In this document: one piece after another, positions 29,101 through 41,900 of the stretch | How positions within the stretch are numbered: position 1 is the first letter of the stretch | Layout of the letters: every line of letters begins with the position of its first letter | Assembly: GCF_039645985.1 (NCBI RefSeq) | Contig: NZ_CP147919.1 | Location: forward strand, 1,612,001 to 1,676,000 | Source: Sulfurimonas sp. HSL3-7 | GTDB lineage: Bacteria; Campylobacterota; Campylobacteria; Campylobacterales; Sulfurimonadaceae | Length of the DNA stretch: 64,000 nucleotides | Reading direction: 5' to 3' | Notes under the pieces: generated by a model | The model's database searches: none | What the model was told of the DNA's origin: nothing | Seen by the model: only the letters and a program-made list of their open reading frames with translations | Translations under genes and position numbers: made by a program

Positions 29101-32100
29101 TCGACAGTGCCAGTTGAGTCGACACCATTGACAGTGACTGTCACTGTATCGCCTGTGTTGAACTCGCCGCCCACTACACCAGTGATCGCAATGTTTTGAC
29201 CCGACTCAGCTGCATTGATCACATCATCAGCCGTGATATTAGCATCTAGAGTGATGGTTGGGACTGGAAGAGTGGTATCGACTGTGTACGTCTCTGTATC
29301 AGTGGCACTACCAGGGTTACCAGCGGCATCTGTCGTTGCCACACTGGCACTGACAGTTGTATCAGCTGCTAGGTCTGACCCCGCGACATTGATTGAGAAG
29401 TGACCAGCTGCATCGACAGTGCCAGTTGAGTCGACACCATTGACAGTGACTGTCACTGTATCGCCTGTGTTGAACTCGCCGCCCACTACACCAGTGATCG
29501 CAATGTTTTGACCCGACTCAGCTGCATTGATCACATCATCAGCCGTGATATTAGCATCTAGAGTGATGGTTGGGACTGGAAGAGTGGTATCGACTGTGTA
29601 CGTCTCTGTATCAGTGGCACTACCAGGGTTACCAGCGGCATCTGTCGTTGCCACACTGGCACTGACAGTTGTATCAGCTGCTAGGTCTGACCCCGCGACA
29701 TTGATTGAGAAGTGACCAGCTGCATCGACAGTGCCAGTTGAGTCGACACCATTGACAGTGACTGTCACTGTATCGCCTGTGTTGAACTCGCCGCCCACTA
29801 CACCAGTGATCGCAATGTTTTGACCCGACTCAGCTGCATTGATCACATCATCAGCCGTGATATTAGCATCTAGAGTGATGGTTGGGACTGGAAGAGTGGT
29901 ATCGACTGTGTACGTCTCTGTATCAGTGGCACTACCAGGGTTACCAGCGGCATCTGTCGTTGCCACACTGGCACTGACAGTTGTATCAGCTGCTAGGTCT
30001 GACCCCGCGACATTGATTGAGAAGTGACCAGCTGCATCGACAGTGCCAGTTGAGTCGACACCATTGACAGTGACTGTCACTGTATCGCCTGTGTTGAACT
30101 CGCCGCCCACTACACCAGTGATCGCAATGTTTTGACCCGACTCAGCTGCATTGATCACATCATCAGCCGTGATATTAGCATCTAGAGTGATGGTTGGGAC
30201 TGGAAGAGTGGTATCGACTGTGTACGTCTCTGTATCAGTGGCACTACCAGGGTTACCAGCGGCATCTGTCGTTGCCACACTGGCACTGACAGTTGTATCA
30301 GCTGCTAGGTCTGACCCCGCGACATTGATTGAGAAGTGACCAGCTGCATCGACAGTGCCAGTTGAGTCGACACCATTGACAGTGACTGTCACTGTATCGC
30401 CTGTGTTGAACTCGCCGCCCACTACACCAGTGATCGCAATGTTTTGACCCGACTCAGCTGCATTGATCACATCATCAGCCGTGATATTAGCATCTAGAGT
30501 GATGGTTGGGACTGGAAGAGTGGTATCGACTGTGTACGTCTCTGTATCAGTGGCACTACCAGGGTTACCAGCGGCATCTGTCGTTGCCACACTGGCACTG
30601 ACAGTTGTATCAGCTGCTAGGTCTGACCCCGCGACATTGATTGAGAAGTGACCAGCTGCATCGACAGTGCCAGTTGAGTCGACACCATTGACAGTGACTG
30701 TCACTGTATCGCCTGTGTTGAACTCGCCGCCCACTACACCAGTGATCGCAATGTTTTGACCCGACTCAGCTGCATTGATCACATCATCAGCCGTGATATT
30801 AGCATCTAGAGTGATGGTTGGGACTGGAAGAGTGGTATCGACTGTGTACGTCTCTGTATCAGTGGCACTACCAGGGTTACCAGCGGCATCTGTCGTTGCC
30901 ACACTGGCACTGACAGTTGTATCAGCTGCTAGGTCTGACCCCGCGACATTGATTGAGAAGTGACCAGCTGCATCGACAGTGCCAGTTGAGTCGACACCAT
31001 TGACAGTGACTGTCACTGTATCGCCTGTGTTGAACTCGCCGCCCACTACACCAGTGATCGCAATGTTTTGACCCGACTCAGCTGCATTGATCACATCATC
31101 AGCCGTGATATTAGCATCTAGAGTGATGGTTGGGACTGGAAGAGTGGTATCGACTGTGTACGTCTCTGTATCAGTGGCACTACCAGGGTTACCAGCGGCA
31201 TCTGTCGTTGCCACACTGGCACTGACAGTTGTATCAGCTGCTAGGTCTGACCCCGCGACATTGATTGAGAAGTGACCAGCTGCATCGACAGTGCCAGTTG
31301 AGTCGACACCATTGACAGTGACTGTCACTGTATCGCCTGTGTTGAACTCGCCGCCCACTACACCAGTGATCGCAATGTTTTGACCCGACTCAGCTGCATT
31401 GATCACATCATCAGCCGTGATATTAGCATCTAGAGTGATGGTTGGGACTGGAAGAGTGGTATCGACTGTGTACGTCTCTGTATCAGTGGCACTACCAGGG
31501 TTACCAGCGGCATCTGTCGTTGCCACACTGGCACTGACAGTTGTATCAGCTGCTAGGTCTGACCCCGCGACATTGATTGAGAAGTGACCAGCTGCATCGA
31601 CAGTGCCAGTTGAGTCGACACCATTGACAGTGACTGTCACTGTATCGCCTGTGTTGAACTCGCCGCCCACTACACCAGTGATCGCAATGTTTTGACCCGA
31701 CTCAGCTGCATTGATCACATCATCAGCCGTGATATTAGCATCTAGAGTGATGGTTGGGACTGGAAGAGTGGTATCGACTGTGTACGTCTCTGTATCAGTG
31801 GCACTACCAGGGTTACCAGCGGCATCTGTCGTTGCCACACTGGCACTGACAGTTGTATCAGCTGCTAGGTCTGACCCCGCGACATTGATTGAGAAGTGAC
31901 CAGCTGCATCGACAGTGCCAGTTGAGTCGACACCATTGACAGTGACTGTCACTGTATCGCCTGTGTTGAACTCGCCGCCCACTACACCAGTGATCGCAAT
32001 GTTTTGACCCGACTCAGCTGCATTGATCACATCATCAGCCGTGATATTAGCATCTAGAGTGATGGTTGGGACTGGAAGAGTGGTATCGACTGTGTACGTC

Positions 32101-32918
32101 TCTGTATCAGTGGCACTACCAGGGTTACCAGCGGCATCTGTCGTTGCCACACTGGCACTGACAGTTGTATCAGCTGCTAGGTCTGACCCCGCGACATTGA
32201 TTGAGAAGTGACCAGCTGCATCGACAGTGCCAGTTGAGTCGACACCATTGACAGTGACTGTCACTGTATCGCCTGTGTTGAACTCGCCGCCCACTACACC
32301 AGTGATCGCAATGTTTTGACCCGACTCAGCTGCATTGATCACATCATCAGCCGTGATATTAGCATCTAGAGTGATGGTTGGGACTGGAAGAGTGGTATCG
32401 ACTGTGTACGTCTCTGTATCAGTGGCACTACCAGGGTTACCAGCGGCATCTGTCGTTGCCACACTGGCACTGACAGTTGTATCAGCTGCTAGGTCTGACC
32501 CCGCGACATTGATTGAGAAGTGACCAGCTGCATCGACAGTGCCAGTTGAGTCGACACCATTGACAGTGACTGTCACTGTATCGCCTGTGTTGAACTCGCC
32601 GCCCACTACACCAGTGATCGCAATGTTTTGACCCGACTCAGCTGCATTGATCACATCATCAGCCGTGATATTAGCATCTAGAGTGATGGTTGGGACTGGA
32701 AGAGTGGTATCGACTGTGTACGTCTCTGTATCAGTGGCACTACCAGGGTTACCAGCGGCATCTGTCGTTGCCACACTGGCACTGACAGTTGTATCAGCTG
32801 CTAGGTCTGACCCCGCGACATTGATTGAGAAGTGACCAGCTGCATCGACAGTGCCAGTTGAGTCGACACCATTGACAGTGACTGTCACTGTATCGCCTGT
32901 GTTGAACTCGCCGCCCAC
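23199..32918 (-). CDS. Adhesin C-terminal open block
   Basis: 3,239 codons uninterrupted; the apparent start at 32918 is only where the frame is lost upstream (one C missing at about 32944), not a real start. The first 1,735 residues are repeat units, identical where compared. After TLPVVTDQ come a cadherin-like domain ([19 protein letters not shown]), VCBS-like segments, a PA14-like segment ([16 protein letters not shown], about 26.2-26.6 kb), the von Willebrand A domain (about 24.9-25.5 kb), and the RTX-like end with [19 protein letters not shown]. Confidence 0.85.
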   Translation of the reverse strand: MGGEFNTGDTVTVTVNGVDSTGTVDAAGHFSINVAGSDLAADTTVSASVATTDAAGNPGSATDTETYTVDTTLPVPTITLDANITADDVINAAESGQNIAITGVVGGEFNTGDTVTVTVNGVDSTGTVDAAGHFSINVAGSDLAADTTVSASVATTDAAGNPGSATDTETYTVDTTLPVPTITLDANITADDVINAAESGQNIAITGVVGGEFNTGDTVTVTVNGVDSTGTVDAAGHFSINVAGSDLAADTTVSASVATTDAAGNPGSATDTETYTVDTTLPVPTITLDANITADDVINAAESGQNIAITGVVGGEFNTGDTVTVTVNGVDSTGTVDAAGHFSINVAGSDLAADTTVSASVATTDAAGNPGSATDTETYTVDTTLPVPTITLDANITADDVINAAESGQNIAITGVVGGEFNTGDTVTVTVNGVDSTGTVDAAGHFSINVAGSDLAADTTVSASVATTDAAGNPGSATDTETYTVDTTLPVPTITLDANITADDVINAAESGQNIAITGVVGGEFNTGDTVTVTVNGVDSTGTVDAAGHFSINVAGSDLAADTTVSASVATTDAAGNPGSATDTETYTVDTTLPVPTITLDANITADDVINAAESGQNIAITGVVGGEFNTGDTVTVTVNGVDSTGTVDAAGHFSINVAGSDLAADTTVSASVATTDAAGNPGSATDTETYTVDTTLPVPTITLDANITADDVINAAESGQNIAITGVVGGEFNTGDTVTVTVNGVDSTGTVDAAGHFSINVAGSDLAADTTVSASVATTDAAGNPGSATDTETYTVDTTLPVPTITLDANITADDVINAAESGQNIAITGVVGGEFNTGDTVTVTVNGVDSTGTVDAAGHFSINVAGSDLAADTTVSASVATTDAAGNPGSATDTETYTVDTTLPVPTITLDANITADDVINAAESGQNIAITGVVGGEFNTGDTVTVTVNGVDSTGTVDAAGHFSINVAGSDLAADTTVSASVATTDAAGNPGSATDTETYTVDTTLPVPTITLDANITADDVINAAESGQNIAITGVVGGEFNTGDTVTVTVNGVDSTGTVDAAGHFSINVAGSDLAADTTVSASVATTDAAGNPGSATDTETYTVDTTLPVPTITLDANITADDVINAAESGQNIAITGVVGGEFNTGDTVTVTVNGVDSTGTVDAAGHFSINVAGSDLAADTTVSASVATTDAAGNPGSATDTETYTVDTTLPVPTITLDANITADDVINAAESGQNIAITGVVGGEFNTGDTVTVTVNGVDSTGTVDAAGHFSINVAGSDLAADTTVSASVATTDAAGNPGSATDTETYTVDTTLPVPTITLDANITADDVINAAESGQNIAITGVVGGEFNTGDTVTVTVNGVDSTGTVDAAGHFSINVAGSDLAADTTVSASVATTDAAGNPGSATDTETYTVDTTLPVPTITLDANITADDVINAAESGQNIAITGVVGGEFNTGDTVTVTVNGVDSTGTVDAAGHFSINVAGSDLAADTTVSASVATTDAAGNPGSATDTETYTVDTTLPVPTITLDANITADDVINAAESGQNIAITGVVGGEFNTGDTVTVTVNGVDSTGTVDAAGHFSINVAGSDLAADTTVSASVATTDAAGNPGSATDTETYTVDTTLPVPTITLDANITADDVINAAESGQNIAITGVVGGEFNTGDTVTVTVNGVDSTGTVDAAGHFSINVAGSDLAADTTVSASVATTDAAGNPGSATDTETYTVDTTLPVVTDQTFTYVENQVTNAIVATVVGTDNVAVTGYTFAATGTQLSADGFYAINNTGEISITAAGAASGINDYETAPNSSTYDVVATDAAGNETTAAITLNESNSNDNAPVAVDDAITATEDTSFTSTIDLDANDTDLDGDALTVVAGTFTTAQGGEIVIATDGSYTYTPALNFSGTDTVDYTVTDGTLTDIGTLTITVTPVDDATTTVSDTGSTNEDTTLTITAANGVLSNDSDVDTALSVATFTVAGDTTVYTAGTDTATIAGVGTLTMGTDGSYEFIPAADYSGSVPEVTYTLNSGSSDTLDITVTAVADTPVITIGTAIESTYVPPVSVGLTKEIYLNQTFGTVDSNQLETITDGLTADSTVTVTQPYSTGMDAAAADDLATDSIEVTTGLIYLEAGTTISLEGYYDDSLYIELGGQVLVETTGDSWGTYDTSAVVTGAAQGSGTITTTGTFTATQSGYYTLETYVYNDSGQGDMSINVSVNGGATVPLDTTNFNIYSSTADISDYEAFEMTAGSDGGVYPVVTTIDMALNVDLADTDGSESLTIVLSAFPEGTTFSRGALDTASGNWIIALAAGDNLTDLQAVLPEGYTGDFNYSVTATATESSNGDTASATAHVVNSTPVDVFISMDEGNLANGTAPDATALVSSGILESSVVSVNGVVADAGGLITVTSAHGELVVDTADNSYTYTLTGATTEGVDDSDIFEYSDGTTTGYIGVAIADDAPVTSDATNEIVLPSVDTNIQLILDFSGSMAFAIDDGNGGTTTALAIMQTAVTDMLNKYANLGDVKVSIVTFSDSATTYQSNGEVWMTVAEATAYVNGLTDADMGGGTYYDTALTQTMSTYDTAGKIVDGQNVTYFLTDGAPTWGHEIGTAEESIWTTFLDLNDVNAFVYGMGTGASQANIDPIAYDGVTPVDTDGVVVANANDLPPVLRDSVIDASSGGIVSGGGIGTNVGFGADGGYIESITIDGSTYTYDSVANTISVTGVDNSTYDSVTYELTIETALNGKFVINVDTGDYTYTASGEQTVRETESIEYSVIDADGDTSSSTLTIGINPPGGMPYILETDTTVVENTTQVIGTAKDVDGTIDSSTLTATHGTVILETNGDIIYTPDSGYLGSDTISVSVTDNDGNTTTKDIAVSVLTIADNALTMSIDNGTVLTDTVIYQDTTDYAYSNNGDTHTYSSFGADGKTVTIEIDNYRDNRDEGRIIFRQGTTVVYTIELDAATTGGNNQQHSFTVDPGVAFDSVEIISDADRSFDILDFKVNADLYKYDLALNAELLGNSGTLSDVTLTNIPTGVTLQDSNGIEIVQNGDGSYSATLDENGAAVVSITSTDMLTTAEKDAITSSVTSTDSLGNEVTTTIGGSLDDSVVYGTGDIVDGGLGSDTITIEADINLDFSDANIANHLSNIEQIDLTSGDHAIVNLSLDDILTMTDSNNTLTITGDASDSVAAVDKSGWTQDAINVGNEDNGDGTATYVYSNDTTSDSITLTIDDNVNNTAL

Positions 32919-35900
32919 TACACCAGTGATCGCAATGTTTTGACCGACTCAGCTGCATTGATCACATCATCAGCCGTGATATTAGCATCTAGAGTGATGG
33001 TTGGGACTGGAAGAGTGGTATCGACTGTGTACGTCTCTGTATCAGTGGCACTACCAGGGTTACCAGCGGCATCTGTCGTTGCCACACTGGCACTGACAGT
33101 TGTATCAGCTGCTAGGTCTGACCCCGCGACATTGATTGAGAAGTGACCAGCTGCATCGACAGTGCCAGTTGAGTCGACACCATTGACAGTGACTGTCACT
33201 GTATCGCCTGTGTTGAACTCGCCGCCCACTACACCAGTGATCGCAATGTTTTGACCCGACTCAGCTGCATTGATCACATCATCAGCCGTGATATTAGCAT
33301 CTAGAGTGATGGTTGGGACTGGAAGAGTGGTATCGACTGTGTACGTCTCTGTATCAGTGGCACTACCAGGTTACCAGCGGCATCTGTCGTTGCCACACTG
33401 GCACTGACAGTTGTATCCTGCTAGGTCTGACCCCGCGACATTGATTGAGAAGTGACCAGCTGCATCGACAGTGCCAGTTGAGTCGACACCATTGACAGTG
33501 ACTGTCACTGTATCGCCTGTGTTGAACTCGCCGCCACTACACCAGTGATCGCAATGTTTTGACCCGACTCAGCTGCATTGATCACATCATCAGCCGTGAT
33601 ATTAGCATCTAGAGTGATGGTTGGGACTGGAAGAGTGGTATCGACTGTGTACGTCTCTGTATCAGTGGCACTACCAGGGTTACCAGCGGCATCTGTCGTT
33701 GCCACACTGGCACTGACAGTTGTATCAGCTGCTAGGTCTGACCCCGCGACATTGATTGAGAAGTGACCAGCTGCATCGACAGTGCCAGTTGAGTCGACAC
33801 CATTGACAGTGACTGTCACTGTATCGCCTGTGTTGAACTCGCCGCCCACTACACCAGTGATCGCAATGTTTTGACCCGACTCAGCTGCATTGATCACATC
33901 ATCAGCCGTGATATTAGCATCTAGAGTGATGGTTGGGACTGGAAGAGTGGTATCGACTGTGTACGTCTCTGTATCAGTGGCACTACCAGGGTTACCAGCG
34001 GCATCTGTCGTTGCCACACTGGCACTGACAGTTGTATCAGCTGCTAGGTCTGACCCCGCGACATTGATTGAGAAGTGACCAGCTGCATCGACAGTGCCAG
34101 TTGAGTCGACACCATTGACAGTGACTGTCACTGTATCGCCTGTGTTGAACTCGCCGCCCACTACACCAGTGATCGCAATGTTTTGACCCGACTCAGCTGC
34201 ATTGATCACATCATCAGCCGTGATATTAGCATCTAGAGTGATGGTTGGGACTGGAAGAGTGGTATCGACTGTGTACGTCTCTGTATCAGTGGCACTACCA
34301 GGGTTACCAGCGGCATCTGTCGTTGCCACACTGGCACTGACAGTTGTATCAGCTGCTAGGTCTGACCCCGGACATTGATTGAGAAGTGACCAGCTGCATC
34401 GACAGTGCCAGTTGAGTCGACACCATTGACAGTGACTGTCACTGTATCGCCTGTGTTGAACTCGCCGCCCACTACACCAGTGATCGCAATGTTTTGACCC
34501 GACTCAGCTGCATTGATCACATCATCAGCCGTGATATTAGCATCTAGAGTGATGGTTGGGACTGGAAGAGTGGTATCGACTGTGTACGTCTCTGTATCAG
34601 TGGCACTACCAGGGTTACCAGCGGCATCTGTCGTTGCCACACTGGCACTGACAGTTGTATCAGCTGCTAGGTCTGACCCCGCGACATTGATTGAGAAGTG
34701 ACCAGCTGCATCGACAGTGCCAGTTGAGTCGACACCATTGACAGTGACTGTCACTGTATCGCCTGTGTTGAACTCGCCGCCCACTACACCAGTGATCGCA
34801 ATGTTTTGACCCGACTCAGCTGCATTGATCACATCATCAGCCGTGATATTAGCATCTAGAGTGATGGTTGGGACTGGAAGAGTGGTATCGACTGTGTACG
34901 TCTCATGCATACAGGGCTACCAGGGTTACCAGCGGCATCTGTCGTTGCCACACTGGCACTGACAGTTGTATCAGCTGCTAGGTCTGACCCCGCGACATTG
35001 ATTGAGAAGTGACCAGCTGCATCGACAGTGCCAGTTGAGTCGACACCATTGACAGTGACTGTCACTGTATCGCCTGTGTTGAACTCGCCGCCCACTACAC
35101 CAGTGATCGCAATGTTTTGACCCGACTCAGCTGCATTGATCACATCATCAGCCGTGATATTAGCATCTAGAGTGATGGTTGGGACTGGAAGAGTGGTATC
35201 GACTGTGTACGTCTCTGTATCAGTGGCACTACCAGGGTTACCAGCGGCATCTGTCGTTGCCACACTGGCACTGACAGTTGTATCAGCTGCTAGGTCTGAC
35301 CCCCCGCGACATTGATTGAGAAGTGACCAGCTGCATCGACAGTGCCAGTTGAGTCGACACCATTGACAGTGACTGTCACTGTATCGCCTGTGTTGAACTC
35401 GCCGCCCACTACACCAGTGATCGCAATGTTTTGACCCGACTCAGCTGCATTGATCACATCATCAGCCGTGATATTAGCATCTAGAGTGATGGTTGGGACT
35501 GGAAGAGTGGTATCGACTGTGTACGTCTCTGTATCAGTGGCACTACCAGGGTTACCAGCGGCATCTGTCGTTGCCACACTGGCACTGACAGTTGTATCAG
35601 CTGCTAGGTCTGACCCCGCGACATTGATTGAGAAGTGACCAGCTGCATCGACAGTGCCAGTTGAGTCGACACCATTGACAGTGACTGTCACTGTATCGCC
35701 TGTGTTGAACTCGCCGCCCACTACACCAGTGATCGCAATGTTTTGACCCGACTCAGCTGCATTGATCACATCATCAGCCGTGATATTAGCATCTAGAGTG
35801 ATGGTTGGGACTGGAAGAGTGGTATCGACTGTGTAGTCGTCTCTGTATCAGTGGCACTACCAGGGTTACCAGCGGCATCTGTCGTTGCCACACTGGCACT

Positions 35901-38900
35901 GACAGTTGTATCAGCTGCTAGGTCTGACCCCGCGACATTGATTGAGAAGTGACCAGCTGCATCGACAGTGCCAGTTGAGTCGACACCATTGACAGTGACT
36001 GTCACTGTATCGCCTGTGTTGAACTCGCCGCCCACTACACCAGTGATCGCAATGTTTTGACCCGACTCAGCTGCATTGATCACATCATCAGCCGTGATAT
36101 TAGCATCTAGAGTGATGGTTGGGACTGGAAGAGTGGTATCGACTGTGTACGTCTCTGTATCAGTGGCACTACCAGGGTTACCAGCGGCATCTGTCGTTGC
36201 CACACTGGCACTGACAGTTGTATCAGCTGCTAGGTCTGACCCCGCGACATTGATTGAGAAGTGACCAGCTGCATCGACAGTGCCAGTTGAGTCGACACCA
36301 TTGACAGTGACTGTCACTGTATCGCCTGTGTTGAACTCGCCGCCCACTACACCAGTGATCGCAATGTTTTGACCCGACTCAGCTGCATTGATCACATCAT
36401 CAGCCGTGATATTAGCATCTAGAGTGATGGTTGGGACTGGAAGAGTGGTATCGACTGTGTACGTCTCTGTATCAGTGGCACTACCAGGGTTACCAGCGGC
36501 ATCTGTCGTTGCCACACTGGCACTGACAGTTGTATCAGCTGCTAGGTCTGACCCCGCGACATTGATTGAGAAGTGACCAGCTGCATCGACAGTGCCAGTT
36601 GAGTCGACACCATTGACAGTGACTGTCACTGTATCGCCTGTGTTGAACTCGCCGCCCACTACACCAGTGATCGCAATGTTTTGACCCGACTCAGCTGCAT
36701 TGATCACATCATCAGCCGTGATATTAGCATCTAGAGTGATGGTTGGGACTGGAAGAGTGGTATCGACTGTGTACGTCTCTGTATCAGTGGCACTACCAGG
36801 GTTACCAGCGGCATCTGTCGTTGCCACACTGGCACTGACAGTTGTATCAGCTGCTAGGTCTGACCCCGCGACATTGATTGAGAAGTGACCAGCTGCATCG
36901 ACAGTGCCAGTTGAGTCGACACCATTGACAGTGACTGTCACTGTATCGCCTGTGTTGAACTCGCCGCCCACTACACCAGTGATCGCAATGTTTTGACCCG
37001 ACTCAGCTGCATTGATCACATCATCAGCCGTGATATTAGCATCTAGAGTGATGGTTGGGACTGGAAGAGTGGTATCGACTGTGTACGTCTCTGTATCAGT
37101 GGCACTACCAGGGTTACCAGCGGCATCTGTCGTTGCCACACTGGCACTGACAGTTGTATCAGCTGCTAGGTCTGACCCCGCGACATTGATTGAGAAGTGA
37201 CCAGCTGCATCGACAGTGCCAGTTGAGTCGACACCATTGACAGTGACTGTCACTGTATCGCCTGTGTTGAACTCGCCGCCCACTACACCAGTGATCGCAA
37301 TGTTTTGACCCGACTCAGCTGCATTGATCACATCATCAGCCGTGATATTAGCATCTAGAGTGATGGTTGGGACTGGAAGAGTGGTATCGACTGTGTACGT
37401 CTCTGTATCAGTGGCACTACCAGGGTTACCAGCGGCATCTGTCGTTGCCACACTGGCACTGACAGTTGTATCAGCTGCTAGGTCTGACCCCGCGACATTG
37501 ATTGAGAAGTGACCAGCTGCATCGACAGTGCCAGTTGAGTCGACACCATTGACAGTGACTGTCACTGTATCGCCTGTGTTGAACTCGCCGCCCACTACAC
37601 CAGTGATCGCAATGTTTTGACCCGACTCAGCTGCATTGATCACATCATCAGCCGTGATATTAGCATCTAGAGTGATGGTTGGGACTGGAAGAGTGGTATC
37701 GACTGTGTACGTCTCTGTATCAGTGGCACTACCAGGGTTACCAGCGGCATCTGTCGTTGCCACACTGGCACTGACAGTTGTATCAGCTGCTAGGTCTGAC
37801 CCCGCGACATTGATTGAGAAGTGACCAGCTGCATCGACAGTGCCAGTTGAGTCGACACCATTGACAGTGACTGTCACTGTATCGCCTGTGTTGAACTCGC
37901 CGCCCACTACACCAGTGATCGCAATGTTTTGACCCGACTCAGCTGCATTGATCACATCATCAGCCGTGATATTAGCATCTAGAGTGATGGTTGGGACTGG
38001 AAGAGTGGTATCGACTGTGTACGTCTCTGTATCAGTGGCACTACCAGGGTTACCAGCGGCATCTGTCGTTGCCACACTGGCACTGACAGTTGTATCAGCT
38101 GCTAGGTCTGACCCCGCGACATTGATTGAGAAGTGACCAGCTGCATCGACAGTGCCAGTTGAGTCGACACCATTGACAGTGACTGTCACTGTATCGCCTG
38201 TGTTGAACTCGCCGCCCACTACACCAGTGATCGCAATGTTTTGACCCGACTCAGCTGCATTGATCACATCATCAGCCGTGATATTAGCATCTAGAGTGAT
38301 GGTTGGGACTGGAAGAGTGGTATCGACTGTGTACGTCTCTGTATCAGTGGCACTACCAGGGTTACCAGCGGCATCTGTCGTTGCCACACTGGCACTGACA
38401 GTTGTATCAGCTGCTAGGTCTGACCCCGCGACATTGATTGAGAAGTGACCAGCTGCATCGACAGTGCCAGTTGAGTCGACACCATTGACAGTGACTGTCA
38501 CTGTATCGCCTGTGTTGAACTCGCCGCCCACTACACCAGTGATCGCAATGTTTTGACCCGACTCAGCTGCATTGATCACATCATCAGCCGTGATATTAGC
38601 ATCTAGAGTGATGGTTGGGACTGGAAGAGTGGTATCGACTGTGTACGTCTCTGTATCAGTGGCACTACCAGGGTTACCAGCGGCATCTGTCGTTGCCACA
38701 CTGGCACTGACAGTTGTATCAGCTGCTAGGTCTGACCCCGCGACATTGATTGAGAAGTGACCAGCTGCATCGACAGTGCCAGTTGAGTCGACACCATTGA
38801 CAGTGACTGTCACTGTATCGCCTGTGTTGAACTCGCCGCCCACTACACCAGTGATCGCAATGTTTTGACCCGACTCAGCTGCATTGATCACATCATCAGC

Positions 38901-41900
38901 CGTGATATTAGCATCTAGAGTGATGGTTGGGACTGGAAGAGTGGTATCGACTGTGTACGTCTCTGTATCAGTGGCACTACCAGGGTTACCAGCGGCATCT
39001 GTCGTTGCCACACTGGCACTGACAGTTGTATCAGCTGCTAGGTCTGACCCCGCGACATTGATTGAGAAGTGACCAGCTGCATCGACAGTGCCAGTTGAGT
39101 CGACACCATTGACAGTGACTGTCACTGTATCGCCTGTGTTGAACTCGCCGCCCACTACACCAGTGATCGCAATGTTTTGACCCGACTCAGCTGCATTGAT
39201 CACATCATCAGCCGTGATATTAGCATCTAGAGTGATGGTTGGGACTGGAAGAGTGGTATCGACTGTGTACGTCTCTGTATCAGTGGCACTACCAGGGTTA
39301 CCAGCGGCATCTGTCGTTGCCACACTGGCACTGACAGTTGTATCAGCTGCTAGGTCTGACCCGCGACATTGATTGAGAAGTGACCAGCTGCATCGACAGT
39401 GCCAGTTGAGTCGACACCATTGACAGTGACTGTCACTGTATTCGCCTGTGTTGAACTCGCCGCCCACTACACCAGTGATCGCAATGTTTTGACCCGACTC
39501 AGCTGCATTGATCACTCATCAGCCGTGATTTACATCTAGAGTGATGGTTGGGACTGGAAGAGTGGTATCGACTGTGTACGTCTCTGTATCAGTGGCACTA
39601 CCAGGGTTACCAGCGGCATCTGTCGTTGCCACACTGGCACTGACAGTTGTATCAGCTGCTAGGTCTGACCCCGCGACATTGATTGAGAAGTGACCAGCTG
39701 CATCGACAGTGCCAGTTGAGTCGACACCATTGACAGTGACTGTCACTGTATCGCCTGTGTTGAACTCGCCGCCCACTACACCAGTGATCGCAATGTTTTG
39801 ACCCGACTCAGCTGCATTGATCACATCATCAGCCGTGATTATTAGCATCTAGAGTGATGGTTGGGACTGGAAAGTGGTATCGACTGTGTACGTCTCTTAT
39901 CAGTGGCACTACCAGGGTTACCAGCGGCATCTGTCGTTGCCACACTGGCACTGACAGTTGTATCAGCTGCTAGGTCTGACCCCGCGACATTGATTGAGAA
40001 GTGACCAGCTGCATCGACAGTGCCAGTTGAGTCGACACTTGACAGTGACTGTCACTGTATCGCCTGTGTGAACGCCGCCCACTACACCAGTGATCGCAAT
40101 GTTTGACCCGACTCAGCTGCATTGATCACATCATCAGCCGTGATATTAGCATCTAGAGTGATGGTTGGGACTGGAAGAGTGGTATCGACTGTGTACGTCT
40201 CTGTATCAGTGGCACTACCAGGGTTACCAGCGGCATCTGTCGTTGCCACACTGGCACTGACAGTTGTATCAGCTGCTAGGTCTGACCCACATTGATTGAG
40301 AAGTGACCAGCTGCATCGACAGTGCAGTTGAGTCGACACCATTGACAGTGACTGTCACTGTATCGCCTTGTTGAACTCGCCGCCCACTACACCAGTGATC
40401 GCAATGTTTTGACCCGACTCAGCTGCATTGATCACATCATCAGCCGTGATATTAGCATCTAGAGTGATGGTTGGGACTGGAAGAGTGGAATCGACTGTGT
40501 ACGTCTCTGTATCAGTGGCACTACCAGGTTACCAGCGGCATCTGTCGTTGCCACACTGGCACTGACAGTTGTATCAGCTGCTAGGTCTGACCCCGCGACA
40601 TTGATTGAGAAGTGACCAGCTGCATCGACAGTGCCAGTTGAGTCGACACCATTGACAGTGACTGTCACTGTATCGCCCTGTGTTGAACTCGCCGCCACTA
40701 CACCAGTGATCGCAATGTTTGACTCCACTCAGCATGCATTGATCACATCATCAGCCGTGATATTAGCATCTAGAGTGATGGTTGGGACTGGATGAGTGGT
40801 ATCGACTGTGTACGTCTCTGTATCAGTGGCACTACCAGGGTTACCAGCGGCATCTGTCGTTGCCACTCTGGCACTGACAGTTGTATCAGCTGCTAGGTCT
40901 GACCCCGCGACATTGATTGAGAAGTGACCAGCTGCATCGACAGTGCCAGTTGAGTCGACACCATTGACAGTGACTTCACTGTATCGCCTGTGTTGAACTC
41001 GCCGCCCACTACACATGATCGCAATGTTTTGACCCGACTCAGCTGCATTGATCACATCATCAGCCGTGATATTAGCATCTAGAGTGATGGTTGGGACTGG
41101 AAGAGTGGTATCGACTGTGTACGTCTCTGTATCAGTGGCACTACCAGGGTTACCAGCGGCATCTGTCGTTGCCACACTGGCACTGACAGTTGTATCACTG
41201 CTAGGTCTGACCCCGCGACATTGATTGAAAGTGACCCTGCATCGACAGTGCCAGTTGAGTCGACACCATTGACAGTGACTGTCACTGTATCGCCTGTGTT
41301 GAACTCGTCCGCCCACTACCCAGTGATCGCAATGTTTTGACCCGACTCAGCTGCATTGATCACATCATCAGCCGTGATATTAGCATCTAGAGTGATGGTG
41401 TGGGACTGGAAGAGTGGTATCGACTGTGTACGTCTCTCGTATCAGTGGCACTACCAGGTTACCAGCGGCATCTGTCGTTGCCACACTGGCACTGACAGTT
41501 TTGATCAGCTGCTAGGTCTGGACCCCGCGACATTGATTGAGAAGTGACCAGCTGCATCGACAGTGCCAGTTGAGTCGACACCCATTGACAGTGACTGTCA
41601 CTGTATCGCCTGTGTTGAACTCGCCCGCCCACTACACCAGTGATCGCAATGTTTTGACCCGACTCAGCTGCATTGATCACATCATCAGCCGTGATATTAA
41701 CATCTAGAGTGATGGTTGGGACTGGAAGAGTGGTATCGACTGTGTACGTCTCTGTATCAGTGGCACTACCAGGGTTACCAGCGGCATCTGTCGTTGCCAC
41801 ACTGGCACTGACAGTTGTATCATGCTAGGTCTGACCCCGCGACATTGATTGAGAAGTGACCAGCTGATCGACAGTGCATTGAGTCGACACCATTGACAGT

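Noticed and set aside
32918-33277. Separate short adhesin-like genes between 32.9 and 42.8 kb
   Set aside because: Each begins and ends at an indel within a repeat unit; they are pieces of a single interrupted gene, not independent starts.
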